In this document: positions 27,687 to 37,600 of the stretch, piece by piece | How the letters are laid out: every line of letters starts with the position of its first letter | How positions within the stretch are numbered: position 1 is the stretch's first letter | NCBI RefSeq assembly: GCF_002813425.1 | Contig: NZ_PHUL01000001.1 | Span: forward strand, 1,616,001 to 1,680,000 | Length of the DNA stretch: 64,000 nt | Source of the DNA: Cellulophaga sp. RHA19 | GTDB taxonomy: Bacteria > Bacteroidota > Bacteroidia > Flavobacteriales > Flavobacteriaceae | Reading direction: 5' to 3' | The notes under the pieces: generated by a model | What the model saw: only the letters and a program-made list of their open reading frames with translations | The model's database searches: none | What the model was told of the DNA's origin: nothing | Program-made: the position numbers and the translations under genes

Positions 27687-28166
27687 ATGGATTATCAAAC
27701 AAATGTTTCAGTAGAAAAAGAATTAAAATCAAAAAAGAAAAAAGATAAAAAAGTGTATGACCAAAAACCAACCTCTGCTTTTATAGGAGCCGCTTGGACA
27801 TCTTTACTTGTTGGTATGGTTGCCTTTTGTATAGGTTTATGGAACGCAGATATGCTTTTAAATGAAAAAGGATACTACTTTACAATTTTACTTTTTGGAT
27901 TATTCTCTGTTATATCTGTGCAAAAAGCAGTGAGGGACAAGTTAGAAGACGTACCAGTAACAGATATTTATTATGGAATTAGTTGGTTTGCAGCTGTAGC
28001 GTCTATAGTATTATTAGTTGTAGGTTTATGGAATGCAGATTTGCAATTAAGCGAAAAAGGATTTTACGGAATGTCTTTTTTATTAAGTTTATTTTCTGCC
28101 ATTGCAGTGCAAAAAAATACAAGAGATGTGCAGTATATAAACCGTAATGATAAAAATGAAGACTAA
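27687..28166 (+). CDS. YiaA/YiaB-type inner-membrane protein
   Basis: 159 residues from the ATG at 27687; a TTG further upstream is a poorer start. After a Lys-rich cytoplasmic N-terminus come two copies of the YiaA/B two-helix module, at about 33-82 and 97-146. Each copy contains a near-identical VGLWNAD/IGLWNADM...EKGYY or EKGFYG block and ends in a SVQK/AVQK...RD motif. This internal duplication is normal for the family. Function unknown; an inner-membrane location is predicted. Confidence 0.88.
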   Translation: MDYQTNVSVEKELKSKKKKDKKVYDQKPTSAFIGAAWTSLLVGMVAFCIGLWNADMLLNEKGYYFTILLFGLFSVISVQKAVRDKLEDVPVTDIYYGISWFAAVASIVLLVVGLWNADLQLSEKGFYGMSFLLSLFSAIAVQKNTRDVQYINRNDKNED

Positions 28167-28230
28167 TTAAATAATACTTAAAAATTAAAACAAACAAGGT
28201 TATTTGTTTTGATGACGGTTATTATTTAAC

Positions 28231-28266
28231 CAAAAACAGCGTTACTGTAAAAGTAACGCTGTTTTA
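28231..28266. terminator. bidirectional intrinsic terminator between yiaA-like gene and lysS
   Basis: A 14-bp perfect stem (28233-28246 and 28252-28265, AAAACAGCGTTACT and its complement) with a GTAAA loop, between two convergent genes. A and T runs are part of the stem ends. Confidence 0.88.
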
Positions 28267-28286
28267 AATTTATAGGTAAATGGATT

Positions 28287-29978
28287 TTAAGCTATTTCTA
28301 CAAATAAACCATCATCTGTTTTGTTGACTTTAGCAACACCATTTTTGTTTAATTCTTTAATAGTTTTATCCCATTTTTTATTACTTAAACCAGAAGTAGA
28401 CTTTAATTCTTCTAACGGTAATTTTTCGGCTTTTTTAAGAATAGCTAAAATCGCTTTTCCTTCATCACTTAAAGCAACAGCTTTGCGCTCTGGTTTCATT
28501 TGAGGAAAAAACAATACCTCTTGTATAGATTGGTTGTTGGTTAAAAACATAATTAACCTATCCATTCCTATTCCCATACCAGATGTAGGAGGCATACCGT
28601 ATTCTAATGCACGTAAAAAGTCCTCATCAATAAACTCAGTAGCTTCATCATCACCTTTTGCAGCAAGTTTTAATTGGTGCTCAAAACGCTCTCTTTGATC
28701 TATTGGGTCGTTAAGTTCAGAATAAGCATTTGCAATTTCTTTACCACAAACCATAAGCTCAAAACGCTCTGTAAGTTCTGGGTTATCTCTATGCTCTTTA
28801 CATAACGGACTCATTTCTTTAGGATAGTCAGTAATAAATGTAGGTTGTATGTAGTTGCCTTCACATTTTTCACCAAAAATTTCATCAATAAGTTTTCCTT
28901 TACCCATTGTAGCATCAACCTCTATTCCCATACCTTTAGCGGCTTCAAAAATTTCGGTTTCAGTTTTACCAGTAATATCAAAACCAGTAAAATGCTTAAT
29001 AGAGTCTGCCATTGTTACACGTGCATAAGGAGCTTTAAAATTAATTTTATGCTCGCCAAATGTAGCTTCGCTTGTACCGTTAACAGCAATTGCACAATGT
29101 TCTAGCAATTTCTCGCAAAAATCCATCATCCAATTATAATCCTTGTAAGACACATAAATTTCCATAGCGGTAAACTCTGGGTTATGTGTTTTGTCCATTC
29201 CTTCGTTTCTAAAGTTTTTAGAAAACTCATAAACACCATCAAAACCACCAACAATTAAACGCTTTAAATAAAGCTCGTTAGCAATTCTCATATACAACGG
29301 AATATCTAAACTGTTGTGATGTGTAATAAATGGTCTTGCCGCAGCACCACCAGGAATAGGTTGTAAAATAGGAGTTTCAACTTCAAAATAACCAGACTCA
29401 TTAAAAAAGCTACGCATTGCGTTAAACAACTTAGTACGTTTAACAAAAACCTCTTTAACGTGTGGGTTTACAACTAAATCTGCATATCTACGACGGTAAC
29501 GCAATTCTGGGTCGTTAAACTCATCAAAAACTTTGCCTTCAGAATCTACCTTTGGTAAAGGTAACGGTCGTAAAGATTTACTAAGTAATGTAAATTTTTT
29601 AACCATTACTGTTTTTTCACCAACTTGTGTTGTAAACAAATCGCCTTCAATACCAATAATATCGCCAATGTCTAGTAATTTTTTGTATACATCATTATAC
29701 AAAGTTTTATCATCACCAGAACAAATTTCATCTCTGTTAAAATATACTTGTATTCTGCCTTCGCCATCTTGTAGCTCCGCAAAAGAAGCTTTTCCTTGAA
29801 TTCTACGAGACATTAATCTACCAGAAATTACCACCTGTTTACCCTCTTCAAAATTCTCTTTAACTTGTTTAGAGGTAGTGTTTACTGGGTATAAGTCTGC
29901 AGGATATGGGTTAATGCCCATTTCTCTAAGCTTGCCTAATTTTTCCCTTCTGATGATTTCTTGTTCCGAAAGCTGCAT
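28287..29978 (-). CDS. lysS: lysyl-tRNA synthetase, class II, with C-terminal extension
   Basis: Charges tRNA-Lys. The N-terminal OB-fold anticodon-binding domain (about 50-150) is followed by the class II core: motif 1 region RRYADLVVNPHVKEVF, motif 2 FRNEGMDKTHNPEFT, and motif 3 GMGIGMDRLIMFL. At 563 residues it is about 60 longer than E. coli LysS. The extra tail after motif 3 (KAILAILKKAEKLPLEELK, then SNKKWDKTIKELNKNG) looks like a small winged-helix-type domain and is shared, as far as I know, by Bacteroidota enzymes. Confidence 0.97.
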   Translation of the reverse strand: MQLSEQEIIRREKLGKLREMGINPYPADLYPVNTTSKQVKENFEEGKQVVISGRLMSRRIQGKASFAELQDGEGRIQVYFNRDEICSGDDKTLYNDVYKKLLDIGDIIGIEGDLFTTQVGEKTVMVKKFTLLSKSLRPLPLPKVDSEGKVFDEFNDPELRYRRRYADLVVNPHVKEVFVKRTKLFNAMRSFFNESGYFEVETPILQPIPGGAAARPFITHHNSLDIPLYMRIANELYLKRLIVGGFDGVYEFSKNFRNEGMDKTHNPEFTAMEIYVSYKDYNWMMDFCEKLLEHCAIAVNGTSEATFGEHKINFKAPYARVTMADSIKHFTGFDITGKTETEIFEAAKGMGIEVDATMGKGKLIDEIFGEKCEGNYIQPTFITDYPKEMSPLCKEHRDNPELTERFELMVCGKEIANAYSELNDPIDQRERFEHQLKLAAKGDDEATEFIDEDFLRALEYGMPPTSGMGIGMDRLIMFLTNNQSIQEVLFFPQMKPERKAVALSDEGKAILAILKKAEKLPLEELKSTSGLSNKKWDKTIKELNKNGVAKVNKTDDGLFVEIA

Positions 29979-29997
29979 ATATCTATAATTAAGGCTG

Positions 29998-30029
29998 CAA
30001 ATATAGTTACAAACTAGTAATCTATCAAA
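29998..30029 (-). promoter_or_regulatory. lysS promoter (TTTG-N20-TATATTTG)
   Basis: On the minus strand TTTG (30026-30029) and TATATTTG (29998-30005) are separated by 20 nt and followed by CAGCC, a full match to the Bacteroidota promoter pattern. The lysS ATG at 29978 is about 14 nt downstream of the expected start. Confidence 0.65.
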
Positions 30030-30249
30030 GTAGAAAGTGTATTAGCATACAAAGGTTTTTAATTTTTTACATTTTGATGTTAGTATATTGTAAATCATTA
30101 GTAATAAATGTGTTGTTTTCGGTTGATGAGCATTAGGTTATCAACCTAAAAACAAACCTTAAATAGTGTTTTATAATAAAATTGAAGAAAAACAGTAACA
30201 AATAGTGTTTTGGTGCGTCTTATAAATACATCAATCAAAATAATAATAA

Positions 30250-30408
30250 ATGAGTTTTTGGAGAGTTTTATTGGCTATTTTATGTCCGCCTTTGTCTGTA
30301 ATTGGTAAAGGATGCGGATCTATAGTTATTGTATTTTTACTGTGGTTATGTGGTTGGGTTCCTGGCACAATTGCAGCACTTATAATCTTGAATAATCCGG
30401 ACAGATAA
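30250..30408 (+). CDS. YqaE/Pmp3 family small membrane protein
   Basis: A 52-residue frame (ATG at 30250, TAA at 30406-30408). The protein starts MSFWRVLLAILCPPLSVIGK and continues with a second hydrophobic helix and CGWVPGTIAALIILNNP. The ICPPLxV...GWxPGxIHA-like pattern is the signature of the Pmp3/YqaE (UPF0057) family: two-helix proteolipids linked to salt and stress responses and to membrane potential in yeast and plants. Here the His of the usual GxIHA is Ala. It ends 15 nt before lipB, and the lipB promoter overlaps the intergenic gap. Confidence 0.88.
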   Translation: MSFWRVLLAILCPPLSVIGKGCGSIVIVFLLWLCGWVPGTIAALIILNNPDR

Positions 30409-30419
30409 TTGTATCTTTG
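30388..30419 (+). promoter_or_regulatory. lipB promoter close to the start codon (TTG-N21-TATCTTTG)
   Basis: TATCTTTG at 30412-30419 matches TAnnTTTG and ends only 4 nt before the lipB ATG at 30424; a TTG is at 30388-30390. The transcript would start at or within a few nt of the ATG. Confidence 0.5.
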
Positions 30420-30423
30420 TAGA

Positions 30424-31128
30424 ATGAATAAAGAAGTATTTCTACAAGATTTAGGACAAAAGGATTATAAAGAAACTTGGGACTACCAAGAAGATCTTTT
30501 TAAAGAAACTTTAGATATAAAGATTAAAAACAGGCGAGAAGATGCAGGTTTAAAAACACCTAATCACTTTTTGTTTGTAGAGCATCCGCATGTGTATACC
30601 TTAGGAAAAAGTGGGGATATGGCTAATTTGCTAATAGATGAAGAGCAACTAGCTAAAAAAAACGCTACTTTTTATAAAATAAATAGGGGAGGAGATATTA
30701 CGTATCACGGTCCTGGACAAATAGTTGGTTACCCAATTTTAGATTTGGATAACTTTTTTACAGATATACATAAGTATTTACGCCTACTAGAAGAAATGGT
30801 AATTTTAACCTTAGCGGAGTATGGACTAAAAGCAGAGCGCTCTAACGGAGAAACAGGAGTTTGGTTAGATGTAGGAACGCCTTTTGCGCGTAAAATTTGT
30901 GCAATGGGTGTGCGCGCTAGTAGATGGGTAACAATGCACGGTTTTGCTTTAAATGTAAATGCAGATTTAGGGTATTTTGATCTTATGATTCCGTGTGGAA
31001 TAAAAGACAAAGCAGTAACATCTTTAAATGTAGAGCTAGGTAAAACTACAATTGACGAAGCAGAAGTAAAAAGTAAATTACTAAAGCATTTTACAGCATT
31101 GTTTGAGGCAGAAATGATTGCAAAGTAA
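30424..31128 (+). CDS. lipB: lipoyl(octanoyl) transferase
   Basis: Transfers octanoate from acyl carrier protein to lipoyl-dependent enzymes. 234 residues from the ATG at 30424. The catalytic pair is present: K157 in ARKICAMGVR and C191 in IPCGIKDK, with the same 34-residue spacing as K135/C169 in E. coli LipB. Also seen are the RGGDITYHGPGQIVGYPI block and HGFALNVN. A frame opening at a TTG further upstream (30409) is less likely because the promoter box lies within it. The gene is convergent with the following lipoprotein gene, 5 nt apart. Confidence 0.95.
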   Translation: MNKEVFLQDLGQKDYKETWDYQEDLFKETLDIKIKNRREDAGLKTPNHFLFVEHPHVYTLGKSGDMANLLIDEEQLAKKNATFYKINRGGDITYHGPGQIVGYPILDLDNFFTDIHKYLRLLEEMVILTLAEYGLKAERSNGETGVWLDVGTPFARKICAMGVRASRWVTMHGFALNVNADLGYFDLMIPCGIKDKAVTSLNVELGKTTIDEAEVKSKLLKHFTALFEAEMIAK

Positions 31129-31133
31129 ACAAC

Positions 31134-33563
31134 TTAATTTATTTTATACACAATTAAAGAGTTGTCTAAGTCTTTAGCAACCAGTTCTAGCTTTTTATCA
31201 TTGTCTATATCGGCTAAGTCAATTAATGAACTCCCATAAACCGGAAAGTTCTGTATAGTTGCTGCATTGCTGTCGAACAAATATATTTTCTGGTTCTGTA
31301 AATCTGTAACGCTAACGTATATTTTATTGTTAATGTAAAATATTTTTGGTTTACTGTACATACCTAGGTCTAGGGTTACTTTCTTACCTTTTATAGTAAT
31401 TGTATTTTGGTCCATTAGTACCAATGTATTTGTGGTAGCATCTAAGCCGTGTTCTTTAATTAGATTAAATTTAGAAGCAGAAGTTTTGCCGTTAGTTGCT
31501 ATTTGGTGTAAAACAGCAGTAGTATCTGTAACTGTAAATTTGTTTTTAAATAAAACTACATCGTTGTTAGAAAATGCAATTTTATTGGTTGTTTTAACTC
31601 GGACTTCACCAACTCGGTTTAAAATTTTAAGAGAACCATCTTCAAGCATAAATACGAGGTAATCTTTATTGCCAACAACAAAGTGGTTTGGCTTTTTTAT
31701 AATAGAACTACTTGCTTCTGTGTATTTAAAACCTGTTACAATTTCTGCTTTGGCATTGTACATAAATACTTTTTTGCCTTGGGTTACAATAAATCTGTAA
31801 TTTTTGTTGTTTTCATAATCAAATACTGCAAGGGCATTTAAATTTCCACCATCATAAGTTATAGAAAATGGCTCTACCGTTTCTCCATTTCTATCTAAAA
31901 TTAAAAACTGATTACTTGTCGTAAATGCAAATTGTAAACGTCCATTTTTGTATAGGTCTACTTGTGCTATTTTTCCTTGTATTTTACCTTCCAATTGTTT
32001 TTTCCACAATACTTTTCCGTCTGTAGAAATTAGATATAAATTATTTTCTATATCCTGTACTATAATTTCTTTTTTATTAGTTCTGTGGTTTTTAACAAAT
32101 TGTGGTTCTGTTGCTAAATCATTATCTAACTGTACTGTAAAAATAGGAACAGTAGTATTAGCCTTAGTTGCTTTATTTATTTTTTGAATAGTTATGTTGG
32201 TGTGGTAAAAGTTAGCGTCTGCAACCAACTGACGAGCATAAAAGTAATTGTCTAAATTAGGCTTGTTATTGCCTTTTGAAAATTTTGAAATAATAGCTTC
32301 CTCAAGCTTTTTAGAATTGCCAATTTCTAAAATTGAAGATTGTTTTGCCATAGTTTCTGTGGCAGATGTGTAAAGAGGCGTTTTGTTAAACGTAGTGCCT
32401 GCTTTGTAATTACTAATAATGTCTTGTAGGGTCTCAATTTCTTCAGTAAAAATAAAAGCATTACCTAAAATTGTGTAGTAATTGGCGCTAAACTCCTGTA
32501 TTAAAGGATTAAAAATATCTGTTAAAACAGTGTTGTTATTTAATGTAATTATAGGATTGTCTTTGTTGCTAGCTTTTTTATAAGTAACTAGGTATTCATC
32601 AATATTATCAGCACCAAAAGTTTGTAATAAAATAGCTTTTTTAGATTTTATGGTAATAATGGCTATTTCTTCTACTGTATTAAAAACAGAATCTATTTTA
32701 ATGTCTTTGCTTAGGTAGTTTTTTCTGTTTTTAGTAAATATGTTATAGTTTGTAAAAGTATAAGATGTAATAGCCTCTGTTTGCTGCGGAGCGTATTCTT
32801 GTGCTCTGTTGGCAACAGCAGTTGTATTTTTAAATAGGCTTAAAAAATTTAAAATTGAATCATTAGACATTGTAACACCTGCTAAATTTAACTGGTCTTG
32901 TTTAGTGTTAATATCTAAAGATACCCAAGTAGTGTTTTTTCTTTCTTTTAAGCTATCAGTTTGTATTGTGTTTTTTAGAAAAGGACTATTTTTTTGTTGT
33001 AAAAATAAGGTGGCAGTTTTGTTATTATTGGAAGCTTGGTACAGCTTACGAACATCTTTATTTTTGTTGGTATTACCTTTTTTTAAGGTGTTTTCTATTA
33101 GATTTTTATCTGAAGAGAAAATAGTAAATTTATTATCCTTAACACTATAATAAGGTATGCTATCTAATTTATACTCTTTATATGTTTTGTTATCTACAGA
33201 AATGTTGGTGCTTGTAGAGATGCTATCTAAACGGACTAAGTTTATAGAATCTTTAGTAACAAAATAAAAGTCTGTAGTTGTACTGTCATTTGTTATAAAC
33301 GCTAAAAGCCCTTTTGTATTTGGTTTTATATGGTTTAAGACGTTAGTAGCTCTTTTAAAACTTTTTAATTGGTTGGATTTGGTGAAGAAACTTAAAAGTT
33401 CATTGTTTTTAATGTTGCTAGTTAAACTGTTGTAGTCGTTAATTTTTAAAACCGTAATAGTTTTAGTAGGTAAGTAGTCTAAAATAGTGGTTTTAGCTGG
33501 TTGTTTATTGGTGCACCCAATACAACAGATACTTAATAATAGAATAGCAATCTTTAATTTCAT
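31134..33563 (-). CDS. large lipoprotein with a C-terminal repeat region, unknown function
   Basis: 809 residues. A lipoprotein signal with Cys at 17 (LLLSICCIGC) precedes about 480 residues of Lys/Asn/Thr-rich sequence without recognised motifs. From about 485 to the end there are repeated short beta blades such as NLYLISTDGKVLWKKQLEGK, LILDRNGETVEPFSI, FMYNAKAEIVTGF and IYLFDSNAATIQNFP, which resemble a PQQ- or WD-type beta-propeller. It is read 39 nt downstream of rnhB on the same strand. I cannot assign a function; an outer-membrane or periplasmic binding role is a guess. Confidence 0.75.
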   Translation of the reverse strand: MKLKIAILLLSICCIGCTNKQPAKTTILDYLPTKTITVLKINDYNSLTSNIKNNELLSFFTKSNQLKSFKRATNVLNHIKPNTKGLLAFITNDSTTTDFYFVTKDSINLVRLDSISTSTNISVDNKTYKEYKLDSIPYYSVKDNKFTIFSSDKNLIENTLKKGNTNKNKDVRKLYQASNNNKTATLFLQQKNSPFLKNTIQTDSLKERKNTTWVSLDINTKQDQLNLAGVTMSNDSILNFLSLFKNTTAVANRAQEYAPQQTEAITSYTFTNYNIFTKNRKNYLSKDIKIDSVFNTVEEIAIITIKSKKAILLQTFGADNIDEYLVTYKKASNKDNPIITLNNNTVLTDIFNPLIQEFSANYYTILGNAFIFTEEIETLQDIISNYKAGTTFNKTPLYTSATETMAKQSSILEIGNSKKLEEAIISKFSKGNNKPNLDNYFYARQLVADANFYHTNITIQKINKATKANTTVPIFTVQLDNDLATEPQFVKNHRTNKKEIIVQDIENNLYLISTDGKVLWKKQLEGKIQGKIAQVDLYKNGRLQFAFTTSNQFLILDRNGETVEPFSITYDGGNLNALAVFDYENNKNYRFIVTQGKKVFMYNAKAEIVTGFKYTEASSSIIKKPNHFVVGNKDYLVFMLEDGSLKILNRVGEVRVKTTNKIAFSNNDVVLFKNKFTVTDTTAVLHQIATNGKTSASKFNLIKEHGLDATTNTLVLMDQNTITIKGKKVTLDLGMYSKPKIFYINNKIYVSVTDLQNQKIYLFDSNAATIQNFPVYGSSLIDLADIDNDKKLELVAKDLDNSLIVYKIN

Positions 33564-33602
33564 ACAAATACAACTTATAATAACAAAGTTAAATTAATTT
33601 AA

Positions 33603-34199
33603 TTACAGCGGAAATTTTAATTGCTCAGGTAATTGCTTAAAGCTTTTTCTGTGGTATTTGGTGATTCCAAATTCTCTAATAGCTTCTCTATGTTCTTTAG
33701 TTGGGTATCCTTTATTTTTTTTCCAGTTATACATAGGAAACTCTTTGTGTATTTTTTCCATATATGCATCTCTATATGTTTTTGCTAAAACAGAAGCAGC
33801 AGCAATACTCATATATTTAGAGTCGCCTTTAACAATGCATTCGTGTTCAATTTTTTTATACTGCTTAAAGCGGTTGCCATCTACAATTATAAACTCAGGT
33901 TTAGTGCTTAGTTTGCCAATGCTTTTGTGCATAGCAAGTATAGATGCATTTAAAATATTTATTTCATCAATTTTTTTAGGATGAATATGAGCAACACCAA
34001 AGCAAATACCTTGTTCTTCTATAATAGGCTTTAAAAGTTCTCTTTTTTTTTCAGAAAGGAGTTTAGAGTCGTTTAATATATCATTTTTAAAACCTTCAGG
34101 TAAAATAATTGCAGCAGCAGTAACAGGGCCGGCTAAGCATCCACGGCCAGCTTCATCGGTACCGGCTTCATTTATTAATTTGTAATAAGCTTTTAGCAT
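33603..34199 (-). CDS. rnhB: ribonuclease HII
   Basis: Removes RNA from RNA-DNA hybrids and single ribonucleotides from DNA. The 198-residue length is normal. The family signature [12 protein letters not shown] supplies the first two acidic residues (D15, E16), and VDGNRF and the [14 protein letters not shown] block follow. It is the first gene of a two-gene unit with the large lipoprotein and is divergent from the first SusC gene. Confidence 0.96.
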   Translation of the reverse strand: MLKAYYKLINEAGTDEAGRGCLAGPVTAAAIILPEGFKNDILNDSKLLSEKKRELLKPIIEEQGICFGVAHIHPKKIDEINILNASILAMHKSIGKLSTKPEFIIVDGNRFKQYKKIEHECIVKGDSKYMSIAAASVLAKTYRDAYMEKIHKEFPMYNWKKNKGYPTKEHREAIREFGITKYHRKSFKQLPEQLKFPL

Positions 34200-34635
34200 A
34201 AAAGATCTAAATATTGAAAAGGTAAAATTAAGAATTTTTCAAAGCTAGGTTTTAAATACTTAATTATAGAGTTGTTTTAATTGAGGTAAAATATATCTTT
34301 AACATTTGAAAGTTATTTAAAATATATACTATGTTAACTTATAAAGTATTTTAAATACGCAATAAGTAAACATATGTTATTTTTTGTATTTTTTTTTGTT
34401 CTTTTTGTAAGATTTTGTCTTCATTTTTTATGGAATAAATTTTATTTTTTTCTTATGAATCAGCTGTTATTTGATATTAAAATTAAATTTTTGTTTATTT
34501 ATTTATCATTTTTTTAATTATTATTCATTTTTAATCTTTTTTTTAACATAAGTAGGCTCCGTTAACGGTAATTTCTTGGAATCTTAACCATTAATTAAGA
34601 GTTTTGTTGGGTACTAACTCAAAAAATAATAATAA
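34200..34635. other. intergenic region and leader of susC pair 1
   Basis: About 436 very AT-rich nt between rnhB (minus) and the first susC (plus). The last 75 nt (34561-34635) are nearly the same as the leader of the third susC (44963-45037), with 6 mismatches and no gaps. They include a TCTTAA...TTAAGA mini-hairpin (34582-34600) and the CTAACTCAAAA box (34614-34624). No exact TAnnTTTG promoter was found. Confidence 0.7.
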
Positions 34636-37600
34636 ATGAGAACGAAAGTAACGTGGATTTTAACACCCTTGTTGGTGTTATTGATGAGCTTTTCTTATGG
34701 ACAAGAAAAGACAATTACAGGTATTGTTACAGATCATGAAGGTCTAACATTGCCAGGGGTAACTGTTTTAGTTGTGGGTACAACGACAGGTACTCAAACA
34801 GACTTTGATGGTAACTATACTATTAAAGCAAAAGTAGGGCAGGTATTGCGTTACAGCTACGTTGGTCAAAAAACAACGGAGCGAAAAGTAGGTGCTTCAA
34901 GTACTATTAGTCTTCAGATGGAAGAAGATGCAGAAGCTTTGGATGAAGTTGTAGTAGTTGCATACGGTTCTCAAAAAAAGAAGTCTATAGTTGGTTCTGT
35001 AACTTCTTTAGGAGTTGAGGAAATAGGAAACCAGCAATTAACTACTGTAACTAGTGCTATACAAGGTACTGTTGCAGGTGTAAACGTAATTACATCAGGT
35101 GGTCAGCCAGGATCTAACCCAACAATTAGAATTCGTGGTGTAGGTTCCATTAACGCTAGTGCTGATCCACTAATTATATTGGACGGTGTTCCTTTTAACG
35201 GAAATATTAATAGTATTAGTGGTGATCAGATAGAATCTATGAACATTCTTAAAGATGCATCTTCTACTGCATTATACGGTTCTAGGGCGGCTAATGGTGT
35301 TGTTTTAATAACTACAAAAAAAGGTAGTTATAATTCAGAAGCTAAAATTACTGTATCTGCTGTTTCTGGTTTTTCAACTCCAGCTGTAGCTTTACATGAC
35401 CGTATTGGTAATGATGACATGATGAGGTATTCATGGGAAGCAGAAAGAAATAAAAATATATATGTGGCAGGTCAATCTGCTGCAGATGCTGGTGCAAATG
35501 CATCTAGAGATTTAATTTTAAATTTGGGTTATAACCCTTATAATGTCGCGCAACCTGTAGATCAGAATGGAAACCTAGTTGCCGGAGCTAATTCTCTTTG
35601 GGAAACTGACTGGGAAGATGCAATGTTAAGAAGTGCTGCTCAGCGTAATGAGTATACAGTAAGTATTTCTGGAGGTGGAGAGTCATCAAGATATTTTTTA
35701 TCTGCTAATTACTTAAATCAAGAAGGGGCAGTTAGAGAATCTGATTTTGAAAGATTTACTACGCGTTTAAATTTAGAGTCTAATGTTAAAGATTGGTTAA
35801 CTGTTGGTTTAAATACTTCATTATCTACATCTAAGCAACAATTTCCAACCCAGTCGGGTAGTACTTTTGCTAGTACTTACCAATGGATATATAGTATGTC
35901 TTCAATTTATCCATTGTACAGAAGAGGTAACAATGGAGGTTTAGTTTTAGATAACTTTGGCAACCCTATTTATGATTACGGTTCTACAACTGGGCAGACA
36001 GTAAACGGTAGTAGACCTTTATTGGCTAATGAAAATGCGGTGGGTACATTATATAACAATGATGATGTAAATAAAAGAACAAGTGCTATAATAAATGGTT
36101 TTGCTAAAATTAAGTTGTCTGACAACTTATCTTTTAAGACAAACTTATCTTATGAAAATTACCTATATGATAGTAATTCATATAGTGCATATAATGTTGG
36201 TGCAGCTTCAGGTGTTGGTGGTCGTGTAGACCAAGATAGGGATATTACTACAACTTTTAACTTTACAAATTCTCTTAATTACGATAAAAATTTTGGAGAT
36301 CATAATATTCAAGCAACCGCAATTTTTGAAGCTTATAAGCTTAAGGTAGATGCGTTAGGTGCGCAAGCAACAGGTTTTTTACCAGGCGTAAAAGTTTTAA
36401 ATGGTAGTACGCTTCCTGAAAGTGTTAGAGGGTTTATAAATGAAAATAGGTTAACTTCTTACTTAGGTCGTTTGGCTTATAGCTACAAGGATAGATATTT
36501 TATTGAAGGGTCTTACCGTAGAGATGGTTCTTCAAGGTTTTCTGCGGACACGAGATGGGGTAACTTTTTCTCTATTGGTGGTTCATGGGTTATATCTGAT
36601 GAGAACTTTTTAGCAGGCAATAATACTATAAACTTATTAAAGTTAAGGTCTTCTTATGGAGAATTAGGGAACCAAGGTACTACATCATACTTTCCTTATG
36701 TACAGGGATTTGAGACAGGATTTAATGAGTTAGGTAATACGGGTGTTATATTAGGCAATGTAACTGACCCTCAATTAACTTGGGAAAATCAAGCAATTTT
36801 TAATGTTGGTTTAGATTTTTCTTTGCTTAATGATAGATTGGATGGTAGTGTTGAGTACTACAGTAAAGAGTCAATAGATTTAATTTATACTCAGCCATTA
36901 CCAATTTCTACAGGTAATGATGGTATTACAACAAATGTTGGTTCTATAAAAAACTCTGGTTATGAGTTTTCTTTAGCAGGAAGAGTTATACAAACTAATA
37001 ATGTTACTTGGTCTGTTGGGGTTAATGCTGCAATTAACAAGAATGAGATTACAGAGTTAACTCAAGATGAATTCATTAATGGAACAAAGAAATGGAAAGA
37101 AGGAAAATCTTTATATGATTTCTTTATTCAAGACTGGGCAGGAGTAGATTCTGCAGACGGTTATGGTATGTGGTATAAAGACGTATTGGATGTAGATGGT
37201 AACCCAACAGGAGAGAGAGAAACTACAAAGGATTATTCGGAAGCAACTAGATATTACAAAGGTTCATCTTTACCAGATGTTACAGGTGGTTTGACAACAG
37301 ATCTTAAGGTTGGTGGTTTTGACTTTAATATGTTGTTTAACTTTAGTTTTGGATCTCAAGTATATGATAGTTCTTATGCAGGTTTAATGGATGGTTTTTC
37401 TAGACCAGGTTACAATGCTTCTCCAGATGTTGCTAACAGATGGACTCAACCAGGAGACATTACTGATGTACCACTTTTATTAAACTCTCAAAATGATTTT
37501 AATGGTACGTCAACAAGATTCTTATTTGATAACGATTACCTTAGATTAAGAGCTATTACTTTAGGGTATACTTTACCAAAAGATATAACAAACAGAATGA

